DNA from: an uncultured Bacteroidota bacterium | GTDB lineage: Bacteria > Bacteroidota > Bacteroidia > NS11-12g > UBA955 | Direction: 5' to 3' | DNA length: 8,424 nucleotides | Assembly: GCA_903953615.1 (NCBI GenBank) | Contig: CAJBKH010000078.1 | Span: 1 to 8,424 of the forward strand | Shown: positions 1 through 7,672 of the stretch, piece after piece | How positions within the stretch are numbered: position 1 is the first letter of the stretch | Layout of the letters: every line of letters begins with the position of its first letter | The notes under the pieces: model-generated | Database searches by the model: none | Seen by the model: only the letters and a program-made list of their open reading frames with translations | What the model was told of the DNA's origin: nothing | Translations under genes and position numbers: made by a program

Positions 1-2392
1 GGTTTTTGCTGATATTGCTAGATAAAGAAATGCCACCACCGATGTTATTACTTCTAGAAAAATTGGTATTGCCATTAATTAAACTTGGGGTGCGCACCAT
101 GCTACCAAAAGCATTCACATTCATGTTCGATTTTATCTTTTTAATAACGAAAGTATAATTGGTAAACGAACGCACATTATAATAGCCCTGCAAGTTAACA
201 GGCTTAGATAATTGTGATCCGCGTGACAAAGCAACCCCGTTTAATACGGTGTCTTTATTGGCAATGAAAGTACTATTGGCAATGTAATTACTCGCAACTG
301 TTCCCCCAACAAAAGCAAAATAGGAGGTACTTTTTTTCATATTGGCGCTTGAGTAACGCACATTCAATGAATTTTGAAAATCTTGTTTCAATTGCGAGTT
401 ACCTGTGGTTAATTGTAACGGATTATTATTATTGAGAATGTCCTGCAACTGATCGATGCTTGGTGCATTGTTGCTGGTTCTATAAAAAAAACGGATGTTC
501 TTTTGTTGCGATTTTCTGTATTGCAACATGGCTGTTGGCAAAAAGCTATTGAATTGGCGTGCATCTTTGAAAGGCACTGGAAAGGTGCGGTTGACATTCA
601 ATTGTGCCACCTGAAAATTACCGCCAAAATTAAAACTTACTTTTTCTTTTTTATAATTGATGCTTGCACCAGCACTATGTGTAATGTATTGACTTTTAAA
701 AGTATTCGACAAAGCAGAATCGAAGTTTTTATAAGCGCCTTCTAATTGGTTGAATTGATTGGTTTGCTTATCTGAATTGTTCAAATTTAAATTGCCTGTA
801 TAGTTGAGCGACAATTGCAAAAGCTTATTCAAAGGCTCTGTATAGGTAACGTTTGACGACATGCTTAAACCGTTCTTATTTAAATTTGACAATTGGTTCA
901 AAGTATCATTCGAGAAGGTATCGATGAAACGATTCAATGAATAAATTTTATTGGTGCCTGCGCTCGTGTTATAACCTGGTGTGGCATTCACAGACAAGGT
1001 TCTACCTCTTTTTTGAAATGAATGTCTGTATAAAATGGGCGAACTAAAATTAAAACCTTTTTGACTCGCTATGTAAGTATTGATAACATCGCTTAATTCA
1101 ATATTCTTTTGCGAATTTACGCCTATGATATTTTGCGTACTATTATTGTCTTGGTAGGAGAAGCGCGGTTGAAACAAGATGGAGTTAAATGAATCGATTT
1201 TCCAATCCAATCTTAAATTGAACCTTTGGTTCATGTTTTTATTGGTGGTTGTATTCAATTGCTCATAAGTCAATCCTTCTGATTGCTGCGTAATGTAGGT
1301 ACGGTATAAATTACTTACGCTATTGGCTTTGCTGTAATTGAAAAAATAACTAGCCGTCATTTCCACTTTTTTCCATTTGTTGGTATAGTTCAAACCAAAG
1401 GCTTGGGTGGTAACAATACCACCTTGGGTAGCTGTTAAAAAATTATCCGATGAATTTTGTGGACCGCCTCCTCCTGGACTACCACCCCTGCCACCTCCGC
1501 GTTGACCGCCCATACTTCCTCCGCCACTTCCACCTGTTGAGCTCATGACACCTAATAAATCATCGGCCGAAAAATTTTGCTCATTGATATTATTGGAATT
1601 AAACAAAAAGGAGATTTTTCTTTCATTTTTAAATGAGTTGATACTTGCTCCACTCCTCCATTTATTGTCGTAACCATAGCCACCATAAACTTTACCAAAC
1701 ACCCCATTTTTATATTGGGCTTTGGTGATAATATTAATCGTCTTGGAGGTATTGCCATCATCGAATCCAGTGAATTGACTTTGGGCACTTTTAGAATCAA
1801 ATACTTGTACTTTATCGATGGCATCGGCTGGTAAATTTTTTAACACCGCACTTGGATCGTCACCAAAAAATGGCTTGCCATCTACCAACACTGTCTTAAC
1901 ATCTTCGCCTTGCACTTGTACCTTGCCATTGGTATTGGTAACACCCGGCATTTTGTTTACCAGGTCTTCGGCATTGGCATCTGGATTGGTTTTATAGGCC
2001 GCTGCTTTGTATTCAGACGTATCGCCATTTTGGGTCACTGGTTTAGCTGCACCTACCACCTTTGTGCCTTTAAAAGCTTGTATGGCTTCTGCCATCACAA
2101 TTTTTGGCACTACAATGTCTACAAATAATCTTTGTATAGATTTATTGGTTTCGTAGCCAACATAACTTATTTCAAGTTGATAAAACCCTTTGTTGAGACC
2201 TAGCAACTCAAATTCACCTTTGGCATTGGTAATGGTAGTTGCCACTATCGATGAGTCGCGCATCTTGCGCAATTCAATATTGGCCTTGGCAATTGGTTCG
2301 CCCTTTGAATTGAAAACACTGCCTTTGATGCTAAGGTCTTGTGCATGGATGGCGAAAATTGTAAAGAAAGAAAAAAGGACAAAAAATTTCAT
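1..2392 (-). CDS. TonB-dependent-receptor-type outer-membrane beta-barrel protein (3' end beyond the window)
   Basis: The reverse strand is open from an ATG at 2392 to the left edge with no stop, giving 797 codons; the C-terminus is missing. An in-frame stop at 2408-2410 leaves this ATG as the natural start. Residues 1-17 are a signal peptide (MKFFVLFSFFTIFAIHA, then QD). Residues about 19-100 form a carboxypeptidase-regulatory-like Ig-type domain (GEPIAKANIELR, NAKGEFELLGL, ISYVGYE). Residues about 135-225 are a plug-like region with LVNKMPGV, VLVDGKPFFGDDP and TINIITK. The rest reads as a long beta-barrel of the OMP_b-brl_3 type, and the visible end (NIGGGISLSSNISK) is still barrel. Residues 287-310 are a glycine-rich insert. 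Such proteins sit in the outer membrane; many are annotated as TonB-dependent receptors, but I see no TonB box and no clue to a substrate. It lies 48 bp downstream of nhaD on the same strand. Family call secure; function unknown. Confidence 0.88.
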   Translation of the reverse strand, partial: MKFFVLFSFFTIFAIHAQDLSIKGSVFNSKGEPIAKANIELRKMRDSSIVATTITNAKGEFELLGLNKGFYQLEISYVGYETNKSIQRLFVDIVVPKIVMAEAIQAFKGTKVVGAAKPVTQNGDTSEYKAAAYKTNPDANAEDLVNKMPGVTNTNGKVQVQGEDVKTVLVDGKPFFGDDPSAVLKNLPADAIDKVQVFDSKSAQSQFTGFDDGNTSKTINIITKAQYKNGVFGKVYGGYGYDNKWRSGASINSFKNERKISFLFNSNNINEQNFSADDLLGVMSSTGGSGGGSMGGQRGGGRGGSPGGGGPQNSSDNFLTATQGGIVTTQAFGLNYTNKWKKVEMTASYFFNYSKANSVSNLYRTYITQQSEGLTYEQLNTTTNKNMNQRFNLRLDWKIDSFNSILFQPRFSYQDNNSTQNIIGVNSQKNIELSDVINTYIASQKGFNFSSPILYRHSFQKRGRTLSVNATPGYNTSAGTNKIYSLNRFIDTFSNDTLNQLSNLNKNGLSMSSNVTYTEPLNKLLQLSLNYTGNLNLNNSDKQTNQFNQLEGAYKNFDSALSNTFKSQYITHSAGASINYKKEKVSFNFGGNFQVAQLNVNRTFPVPFKDARQFNSFLPTAMLQYRKSQQKNIRFFYRTSNNAPSIDQLQDILNNNNPLQLTTGNSQLKQDFQNSLNVRYSSANMKKSTSYFAFVGGTVASNYIANSTFIANKDTVLNGVALSRGSQLSKPVNLQGYYNVRSFTNYTFVIKKIKSNMNVNAFGSMVRTPSLINGNTNFSRSNNIGGGISLSSNISKN
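1463..1534 (-). repeat. Low-complexity glycine-rich coding tract inside the receptor gene
   Basis: These 72 bases encode receptor residues 287-310, of which 16 of 24 are Gly, interspersed with Ser, Arg, Gln, Met and Pro (for example GGQRGGGRGGSPGGGG). The DNA is a run of imperfect GGN codons and is clearly more GC-rich than its surroundings. It follows the start of the barrel (…NFSADDLLGVMSST) and precedes the next strand segment (…FLTATQGGIVTTQAFGLNY), so it probably forms a flexible loop. Similar Gly-rich loops are familiar in this Bacteroidota receptor family. Confidence 0.8.
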
Positions 2393-2440
2393 TGATAAAT
2401 TAACACGTTACAAATTAAGACAATTCAAATGGATAAAAGT

Positions 2441-3727
2441 TTAATGAGACATAAAGCTATACATGGCCAAATAGACCGCGGCACCGGCTAAATAACCAAT
2501 GAGGGCTAAAAAGGATATTTTTTTCAAGTACCACATAAAGTTTATTTTCTCCATGCCCATCACAGCAACTCCTGCAGCCGAGCCAATGATTAAACAACTT
2601 CCACCAGTACCCGCAGCATAAGCAATAAACTCCCACAATTTGGCATCCATGGGATAAGCTTCTAGGGAATACATTTTAATGGTGGCTGCTACGATGGGCA
2701 CGTTATCGACTACCGAAGACAGTAAGCCAATGGCAATGGCAATGGCATCTTTGTTGCCAATGGTATTGTCCATCCAAACCGCCAATCCGCCTAATACACC
2801 TGTACCCTGCAATACACCAATGGCCAATAAAATACCTAGGAAAAATAAAATACTTGGCACGTCAATTTTTGTTAAAGCATGCAAAGCGGTGTATGGTTTT
2901 TTCTCTTCTTCCGTTTTGTCGATGTGTAAAATTTCTGAGACAATCCAAATGATACCAAGACTCAATAGCATTCCCATATAAGGTGGCAAGTGCGTGATGG
3001 TTTTAAAGGCAGGCACAAATAATAAGCCTAACAAACCAATCACTAACATTAGCTTACTGCCTTTAATACGCTCGGTTTTTTCTGCTTTTTCTAAATCTAT
3101 TTTATCGCTTTTAACAGTACCTTTTAATCTAAAACTAATGACAATGAGTGGCACAATTAAACAAACCAAGGAAGGAATAAACAACATTTTAATGATGTTC
3201 GTGCTGCTTATCTGTCCACCTATCCAAAGCATGGTAGTGGTTACATCGCCTATGGGCGACCATGCACCACCAGCGTTGGCAGCGATGATCACCATGCCCG
3301 CAAAAAACAAACGTTGCTCTTTGTCGTGTACTAATTTTCTTAAGAGCGAAACCATGACAATAGCGGTGGTTAAATTATCGAGTAAGGCCGAAAGAAAGAA
3401 GGTAATGATGGACACAATCCATAATAACTTTCTTGTATCCTTCGTGGTAATTCTGTTCGTAATAATTTTAAATCCTTCGTGGGCATCGATTAATTCTACG
3501 ATGGTCATGGCCCCCATTAAGAAAAACAAAATTTGTGAAGTGCTTGCCAATTCGTGGTTCAATTCTTCGTTGATGGCATCGATGTGGAAATGCGCACCCA
3601 AAGCCCATATCGCCCACATTAATGAACCTACAACAATTGCAGAGGCTGTTTTATTAATGTGTATGCTATGTTCGAAAGCAATGGCTGCATAGCCAAGTAC
3701 AAAAACTACAATAAGTGCTAATTCCAT
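2441..3727 (-). CDS. nhaD: NhaD-type Na+/H+ antiporter
   Basis: A 428-residue inner-membrane protein of the ion transporter (IT) superfamily; NhaD members exchange cytoplasmic Na+ or Li+ for external protons and support salt and alkali tolerance. The sequence is almost wholly hydrophobic, with a charged break at about 200-225 between two halves. Each half carries the same order of motifs. First half: FFLMGAMTIVELIDAHEGF (68-86), SALLDNLTTAIVM (113-125), NAGGAWSPIGDVTT (151-164). Second half: FFLGILLAIGVLQGTG (295-310), SSVVDNVPIVAAT (337-349), GTGGSCLIIGSAAGVA (373-388). The paired Asp-Asn motifs (D117-N118, D341-N342) lie in unwound-helix positions typical of the fold. The length is normal for bacteroidotal NhaD. 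The only ATG after the upstream in-frame stop at 3761-3763 is the one used. It lies 65 bp after the RemB-like gene. Other IT families (ArsB, CitM) fit less well. Confidence 0.93.
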   Translation of the reverse strand: MELALIVVFVLGYAAIAFEHSIHINKTASAIVVGSLMWAIWALGAHFHIDAINEELNHELASTSQILFFLMGAMTIVELIDAHEGFKIITNRITTKDTRKLLWIVSIITFFLSALLDNLTTAIVMVSLLRKLVHDKEQRLFFAGMVIIAANAGGAWSPIGDVTTTMLWIGGQISSTNIIKMLFIPSLVCLIVPLIVISFRLKGTVKSDKIDLEKAEKTERIKGSKLMLVIGLLGLLFVPAFKTITHLPPYMGMLLSLGIIWIVSEILHIDKTEEEKKPYTALHALTKIDVPSILFFLGILLAIGVLQGTGVLGGLAVWMDNTIGNKDAIAIAIGLLSSVVDNVPIVAATIKMYSLEAYPMDAKLWEFIAYAAGTGGSCLIIGSAAGVAVMGMEKINFMWYLKKISFLALIGYLAGAAVYLAMYSFMSH

Positions 3728-3771
3728 AAGGGATATAAAATGCGAAGATAACCCGATGGTTTAATTTAAAA

Positions 3772-3779
3772 CAAAATTA
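3772..3779 (-). promoter_or_regulatory. Candidate -7 promoter element of nhaD
   Basis: On the minus strand this reads TAATTTTG, an exact match to the Bacteroidota sigma-A -7 consensus TAnnTTTG. It lies in the 65-bp spacer before nhaD, which would give a leader of about 35-40 bases. No good -33 TTTG is visible at the expected 19-21 bp; only a T-rich CTTTTA, overlapping the upstream gene's stop, is near. In AT-rich DNA this could be chance. Confidence 0.4.
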
Positions 3780-3792
3780 ATTGTTGTAGGAC

Positions 3793-5457
3793 TTAAAAGT
3801 TCGCTTGACGGACATTGCAATTTAAGCGCATACCAAGGCCATAGAAGCTATTGTTTTGCGAACCTGCCGAACGGTAATTGTAACGCAAGTCGATGAACAA
3901 ATTGTGCTTGAGCATATAAGAAATCAACACCTCGCCTATGATTAAGTTTTGGGTATTGCCCATGAACATTTTTGAGTTCGTGCTGGTCACTCTGGTTTCG
4001 TAATTTCTTAAAATATTACCACCATAATTGCGCCCCAATAAGCTCGAATCCGCTCCGCGTTTGGCATAAATACCTGTGATGGTAATGAACCATTTTTTCA
4101 AATTGTATTTAACTTCTAAAACACCTTCTCCAAAATTGGCACCCAATGGATGCGCCAAAGGTTGATTGAAATGCGAATAACTTTGCGTGGTTCTGTAATG
4201 ACTATAAGTATAAGGACGAATTCTATTATATTCTAATAACACATCTAAACCTTTGATGCGCATTAAATTAAAAGCCCTTGCACCTATTTGATAACCATAT
4301 TTATTGCCCCACCAGTTTTTGTTATTTTTCAATTCACTCAATTTAAATTCATCGAGTAAAAACTGACCGTAAAACAAGTAGCGGTTTCTTAAAGTCCAAT
4401 TAAAATCTAAAGCCAGCAAACTGTTATCGCGACTGCCTAAACTCGATTCAACCGCACGGTAAAAAATAACAGGGTTCAAATAATTAAAATCAAATTGATT
4501 GGCTTGGGTTGAATCGTGGCGATCGAACACTACCATTTCATTCACGCCAATATTTAAATTGTGTGTAATGTCAACACTCAAGCGGTGAAAGGCAGCGTAC
4601 TTTTTCCCAAACAAAGTATTGCCTAGTATCTGACCATTGTCTGTAAACTGGGTAAACAAATTTTGATAATGCACACGGCCCACTTTGGTATTGATTTTTA
4701 AAAACAAATACTGTGGTGCAAAGTCGCTTAAAATTAAAGAGCGGTAGCCCTGCCCTATTTTATTGCGGTCGTGACCGAATTTAAAATTGATGTGCTGATT
4801 GGCGGCATTCCATGTCACATAACCACGGGCTTGAAAAAAATCGACGGCCGAACCTGTTTTAAATTTTTTGAAGAACAATTCGCTGGGCACATAATTCAAA
4901 GAATCTGGTAATTGATTGTATTGGGTGGGCATGGCCATTTGGTTTTCTGTAAAATACGTATAGAACCCAACACCTCTTTGTTTACCACCTATATTGCCCC
5001 ATACTTCGGCTCCTCTTGAATTTTGATACAAAGTTCTGCTACTTGCACTTTCCTTGGCGCCCCACAAATTCAAAACAGGATTCACCACCAATACATAATC
5101 GGATTCTTTCTTAGCCATAAATGCGCTGGGATATTCGTAAAAAGCATACAATGGCTTTTTACTTTTAAAATTTAAATTTTCATTGTATAAATAATTATTA
5201 CTGGCATTATCCGAAGTACCGACTACTTCCATAATCATTGACTTTCCGGTATCATCAAATCTAAACCTTAAGCCTCTGTGGTACTCTTGGTCTTGCATGG
5301 CGCCTACCAATCCGCCACCCCAGCCAACAACGGCATTTTTAAAACTCAAATATTCACCTAAACTTCCACTGGGGTAATACACCCTTTGTGCCTTCAAAGG
5401 TTGTGAACCTGTTAATATTAATATTCCTAAAATATAAATTTTAAAACGCATGCGCAT
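3793..5457 (-). CDS. RemB/Wzi-like outer-membrane beta-barrel protein
   Basis: I take the start as the ATG at 5457 (554 residues; a second in-frame ATG at 5451 gives 552). From it the first 23 residues form a textbook signal peptide (MRMRFKIYILGILILTGSQPLKA, with cleavage before QRV). The frame is open further up to an ATG at 5550, but that would overlap dnaG by 38 bases and place a second hydrophobic stretch before the signal peptide. The mature part has alternating aromatic and polar residues of a beta-barrel. Motifs I associate with the RemB/Wzi-like group of Bacteroidota are FGHDRNKIGQGYRS (227-240), YLNPVIFYRAVE (326-337), YGQFLLDEFKL (about 363-373) and HFNQPLAHPLGANF (429-442). RemB is a gliding-motility-associated surface protein in Flavobacterium, and Wzi is a capsule-anchoring outer-membrane protein. 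No gliding or capsule gene is adjacent here, so location is well supported but role is not. It follows dnaG by 55 bp. Confidence 0.75.
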   Translation of the reverse strand: MRMRFKIYILGILILTGSQPLKAQRVYYPSGSLGEYLSFKNAVVGWGGGLVGAMQDQEYHRGLRFRFDDTGKSMIMEVVGTSDNASNNYLYNENLNFKSKKPLYAFYEYPSAFMAKKESDYVLVVNPVLNLWGAKESASSRTLYQNSRGAEVWGNIGGKQRGVGFYTYFTENQMAMPTQYNQLPDSLNYVPSELFFKKFKTGSAVDFFQARGYVTWNAANQHINFKFGHDRNKIGQGYRSLILSDFAPQYLFLKINTKVGRVHYQNLFTQFTDNGQILGNTLFGKKYAAFHRLSVDITHNLNIGVNEMVVFDRHDSTQANQFDFNYLNPVIFYRAVESSLGSRDNSLLALDFNWTLRNRYLFYGQFLLDEFKLSELKNNKNWWGNKYGYQIGARAFNLMRIKGLDVLLEYNRIRPYTYSHYRTTQSYSHFNQPLAHPLGANFGEGVLEVKYNLKKWFITITGIYAKRGADSSLLGRNYGGNILRNYETRVTSTNSKMFMGNTQNLIIGEVLISYMLKHNLFIDLRYNYRSAGSQNNSFYGLGMRLNCNVRQANF

Positions 5458-5465
5458 ATTGCATA

Positions 5466-5473
5466 CAAACGTA
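5466..5473 (-). promoter_or_regulatory. Candidate -7 promoter element of the RemB-like gene
   Basis: The minus strand reads TACGTTTG, an exact fit to the Bacteroidota -7 consensus TAnnTTTG, between the dnaG stop and the RemB-like start. A TTTTT run ends 21 bp upstream (5495-5499), roughly where the -33 TTTG should lie, but without the G. Transcription from here would begin near 5459, leaving a leader of only a few bases before the ATG at 5457 or 5451. It is incompatible with use of the ATG at 5550 on this transcript. Confidence 0.4.
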
Positions 5474-5512
5474 CATAAAAATGTTAGGAAGATGAAAAAC
5501 CCGCTGTATGGA

Positions 5513-7438
5513 TTATAAGACATTGTAACTGGTGCCCATAATTCCAGCAATGGCGTTGCGCACCGTTATCAATTGAATATTGTATTCCTGAAAGTGCTCA
5601 ATTTCATCTGCATGGGTAGCCTTAGAAAATTCTTCTAGGTTGTTTTTAATGAGGCGGTTCACCTTACTTAATTTCAAAAATAAAAACACCGATTGTAAAT
5701 CGCGGATATAATTTTCCTTTTGTGTGGGAATCACTTTACCACCTGCTAACCAAAAAGGACTGAGCTCATATTTATCGACTTCAGATAAAACATCAGCGGC
5801 TAATTTTCTAATATCGCCATCCATGTGGTTCGTGAAAAAATGTTCATCGAAACTCAAATGCTCTTCGATGTGTTGTTTTACTTCATTAATGATTCTATCG
5901 TATAGTACATTGCTAATTTTCAATGCTTCATCTTCATGCAATTCTCTAAAAATAAAATCAGCCACTGTGGCTTCATCTGTAAATTTTTCGTTGCCGTTTT
6001 GAATTAATAAACGCACCAGTTCTAACTCTTGCTCCTCGCCTGTCTCATATACTTTAGGCTCGGGCAATTTGGTTTGCAAGATGTCTTTTATCTCTTCATC
6101 AAAATGGGTAGGAATATTGCCTTCCCCACTTTTTCGTCGCATTTTATTGATTTCCGAAAGCAGCAATTTCTCATCCATGTCTACCAACTTGCTGCACTCG
6201 CGGGCATAAGCTGCGCGCTTCATCGCATCGGGTATCACAGAAATACTCTGCATTAAGTTTTTAACAACTTCCGTTTTTCTTATGGGGTCGTTTTCTAGAC
6301 CTGTTAGTAGCAACTCGATTTTAAATAATATAAAATCTTTTGCCTTGTCTTTAAGAAATAACGAAAAGGCTTCGGCCCCTAATTGTTTACAAAACGAATC
6401 GGGATCTTCGCCTTCTGGAAAACTCACCGTTCTTACGTTTAAGCCTTGGGCCAATAACAAATCTATCCCTCTAAGTGAAGCCTTTACACCTGCGGCATCG
6501 CCATCATATAAAACCGTTACATTTTCAGTAAAACGTTTGATTAATTTTATTTGACCTTCCGTTAATGAAGTGCCCGAAGAGGCCACGACATTGGTAACAC
6601 CTGCTTGGTGCAATGTAATCACATCGGTATAGCCTTCAACCAAGAAACAATTGTTCAAGGCCTTAATGCCTTTTTTAGATTGGTAAATACCATACAATAC
6701 ATTGCTCTTATGGTAGACATCTGTCTCGGGTGAGTTAAGGTATTTAGGTGACTTATCATCCTTTACCAATTGGCGTCCACCAAAGGCTATCACCTTCCCT
6801 GTTAAATCGTGTATCGGAAAAATAACACGTTGACGAAACATATCGAAATACGTACCGCGCTCTTCATTTTTCTTAATTAAACCAGCACTCACAAAATAGT
6901 CGAGGTTGAACTGATTTTTAGTTGCTTCATTTACCAAGCTTTCCCATCCTTGGGGCGAATAACCCAATTCAAATGCCTCGATGGTTTGCTGTGTATAACC
7001 GCGTTCTCTAAAATAATTTTCACCTGCTACCTGACCTTCTTCAGTTTTCAATTGGGCCTTAAAATAATTTTTAGCAAACTCTAAAGCTACAATTAAACTA
7101 TCGCGTACCTTCTGTTGTTCGTTGTACTCATCGCTGCTTTGGGCATTGTCTTCTTCAATAACAATTTGGTATTTCAGCGCCAATCTGCGAATGGCATCTG
7201 TAAACGACAAATGATCGTGCTCCATTAAAAAACTCACTGAGTTACCTGCTTTGCCACAACCAAAACATTTGTAGATGCCTTTGGCGGGCGATACAGTGAA
7301 CGAAGGCGATTTCTCATCGTGAAAGGGGCAACGACCTAAGAGGTTGGCCCCTCTTTTCTTCAAGGCAATATAGTCGCCCACTACCTCATCGATGGCAGCC
7401 GCGTTGATTACAGCGTCTATGGATTGTCTTGCTATCAA
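5513..7438 (-). CDS. dnaG: DNA primase DnaG
   Basis: A 641-residue primase that lays down RNA primers at the replication fork in partnership with the DnaB helicase. The N-terminal CHC2 zinc ribbon is intact: Cys37, His40, Cys58 and Cys61 (CPFH … CFGC). The catalytic core follows with MFRQRVIFPIHDLTGKVIAFGGR (200-222) and KYLNSPET (232-239). The TOPRIM domain has EGYTD (268-272, catalytic Glu268) and DGD (312-314), then EGEDPDSF. The divergent C-terminal part, about 430-641, should be the helicase-binding region. Length is normal for Bacteroidota. The start is TTG at 7436-7438: an in-frame stop lies at 7460-7462, no ATG occurs between, and the next in-frame ATG (residue 73) would delete the zinc ribbon. 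MI..QSID at the N-terminus matches how related primases begin. No Shine-Dalgarno is visible. The gene ends 55 bp before the likely start of the RemB-like gene. Confidence 0.98.
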   Translation of the reverse strand: MIARQSIDAVINAAAIDEVVGDYIALKKRGANLLGRCPFHDEKSPSFTVSPAKGIYKCFGCGKAGNSVSFLMEHDHLSFTDAIRRLALKYQIVIEEDNAQSSDEYNEQQKVRDSLIVALEFAKNYFKAQLKTEEGQVAGENYFRERGYTQQTIEAFELGYSPQGWESLVNEATKNQFNLDYFVSAGLIKKNEERGTYFDMFRQRVIFPIHDLTGKVIAFGGRQLVKDDKSPKYLNSPETDVYHKSNVLYGIYQSKKGIKALNNCFLVEGYTDVITLHQAGVTNVVASSGTSLTEGQIKLIKRFTENVTVLYDGDAAGVKASLRGIDLLLAQGLNVRTVSFPEGEDPDSFCKQLGAEAFSLFLKDKAKDFILFKIELLLTGLENDPIRKTEVVKNLMQSISVIPDAMKRAAYARECSKLVDMDEKLLLSEINKMRRKSGEGNIPTHFDEEIKDILQTKLPEPKVYETGEEQELELVRLLIQNGNEKFTDEATVADFIFRELHEDEALKISNVLYDRIINEVKQHIEEHLSFDEHFFTNHMDGDIRKLAADVLSEVDKYELSPFWLAGGKVIPTQKENYIRDLQSVFLFLKLSKVNRLIKNNLEEFSKATHADEIEHFQEYNIQLITVRNAIAGIMGTSYNVL

Positions 7439-7454
7439 AGTATAAAATGAAGTG

Positions 7455-7462
7455 CGAAATTA
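7455..7462 (-). promoter_or_regulatory. Weak candidate -7 promoter element of dnaG
   Basis: The minus strand reads TAATTTCG, seven of eight positions of the Bacteroidota -7 consensus TAnnTTTG, about 17 bases before the TTG start. A T-rich stretch (TATTTTTTCCC, about 7478-7487) lies roughly 18 bp upstream in place of a proper -33 TTTG. A promoter is expected somewhere in this 234-bp spacer, but this match alone is weak. Confidence 0.25.
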
Positions 7463-7533
7463 CAGAAAAGGAATGAGGGAAAAAATAGGATTCATGGAAC
7501 TTATATACAACGCTTCTTTGAGGGGATTATGTC

Positions 7534-7647
7534 GCCACAGATTCACAAATGAGAACCTATTACAATTTCACAAATTTGGTTGAAATCAAATAATACTTAC
7601 GGTCTATCTGCCTTATTCTTATTAATTATAATCTGTGAATCTGTGGC
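7534..7647. repeat. Inverted repeat with CACAGATT arms in the dnaG upstream spacer
   Basis: The left arm GCCACAGATTCACA (7534-7547) and right arm TGTGAATCTGTGGC (7634-7647) are perfect 14-bp reverse complements separated by 86 bp. With four mismatches the pairing extends inward to 23 bp (7534-7556 with 7625-7647). Each arm is made of the unit CACAGATT: the right arm holds two exact tandem copies of its complement AATCTGTG (7630-7645), and the left arm holds one copy plus a decayed second one (CACAAAT). The interior is AT-rich and holds a smaller hairpin, ATTTCA (7565-7570) with TGAAAT (7581-7586). It lies between the stop of the DUF3352-MORN gene and dnaG. It has no U-tract, so it does not look like an intrinsic terminator. 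It may be a REP-like element or a small non-autonomous mobile remnant; no flanking target duplication is apparent. Confidence 0.65.
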
Positions 7648-7672
7648 TTGTCCCTAATAGTGTGCTCCATGC

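Larger units (their letters stand above)
7439..7672. other. Gene-free spacer between dnaG and the MORN-repeat gene
   Basis: This is the longest spacer in the window (234 bp). It contains the CACAGATT inverted repeat and a weak promoter-like octamer close to dnaG. The only reading frame noticed, 36 codons on the plus strand at 7473-7583, has no recognisable product and runs through the repeat arm. I see no tRNA, structured RNA class or terminator. Confidence 0.6.

Noticed and set aside
2401..2410. Small palindrome TAACACGTTA before the receptor gene as an operator
   Set aside because: Its arms are only 4 bp around a 2-bp centre in AT-rich DNA; this is readily explained by chance.
2994..3692. 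232-codon open frame on the plus strand
   Set aside because: It lies entirely antisense to nhaD, whose protein is convincingly conserved; the plus-strand translation is rich in Met, Ser and Pro with no recognisable motif, as expected for a shadow of a membrane-protein gene.
3728..3792. Sodium-sensing riboswitch upstream of nhaD
   Set aside because: Antiporter genes can carry ion-responsive leaders, but this spacer is only 65 bp, AT-rich and shows no stable multi-stem structure.
5447..5457. Overlapping palindromes CGCATGCG and ATGCGCAT as a protein-binding site
   Set aside because: They are explained by the repeated Met-Arg codons ATGCGC-ATGCGT at the start of the RemB-like gene.
7473..7583. 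36-codon plus-strand frame beginning MREKIGFMELIYN
   Set aside because: It has a purine-rich stretch before its ATG but no recognisable product, opposes all neighbouring genes and passes through the inverted-repeat arm; there is no coding evidence.
7534..7647. Intrinsic terminator for the MORN-repeat gene
   Set aside because: The arms are separated by 86 bases and no T-run follows on the minus strand, so the structure does not fit a rho-independent terminator.
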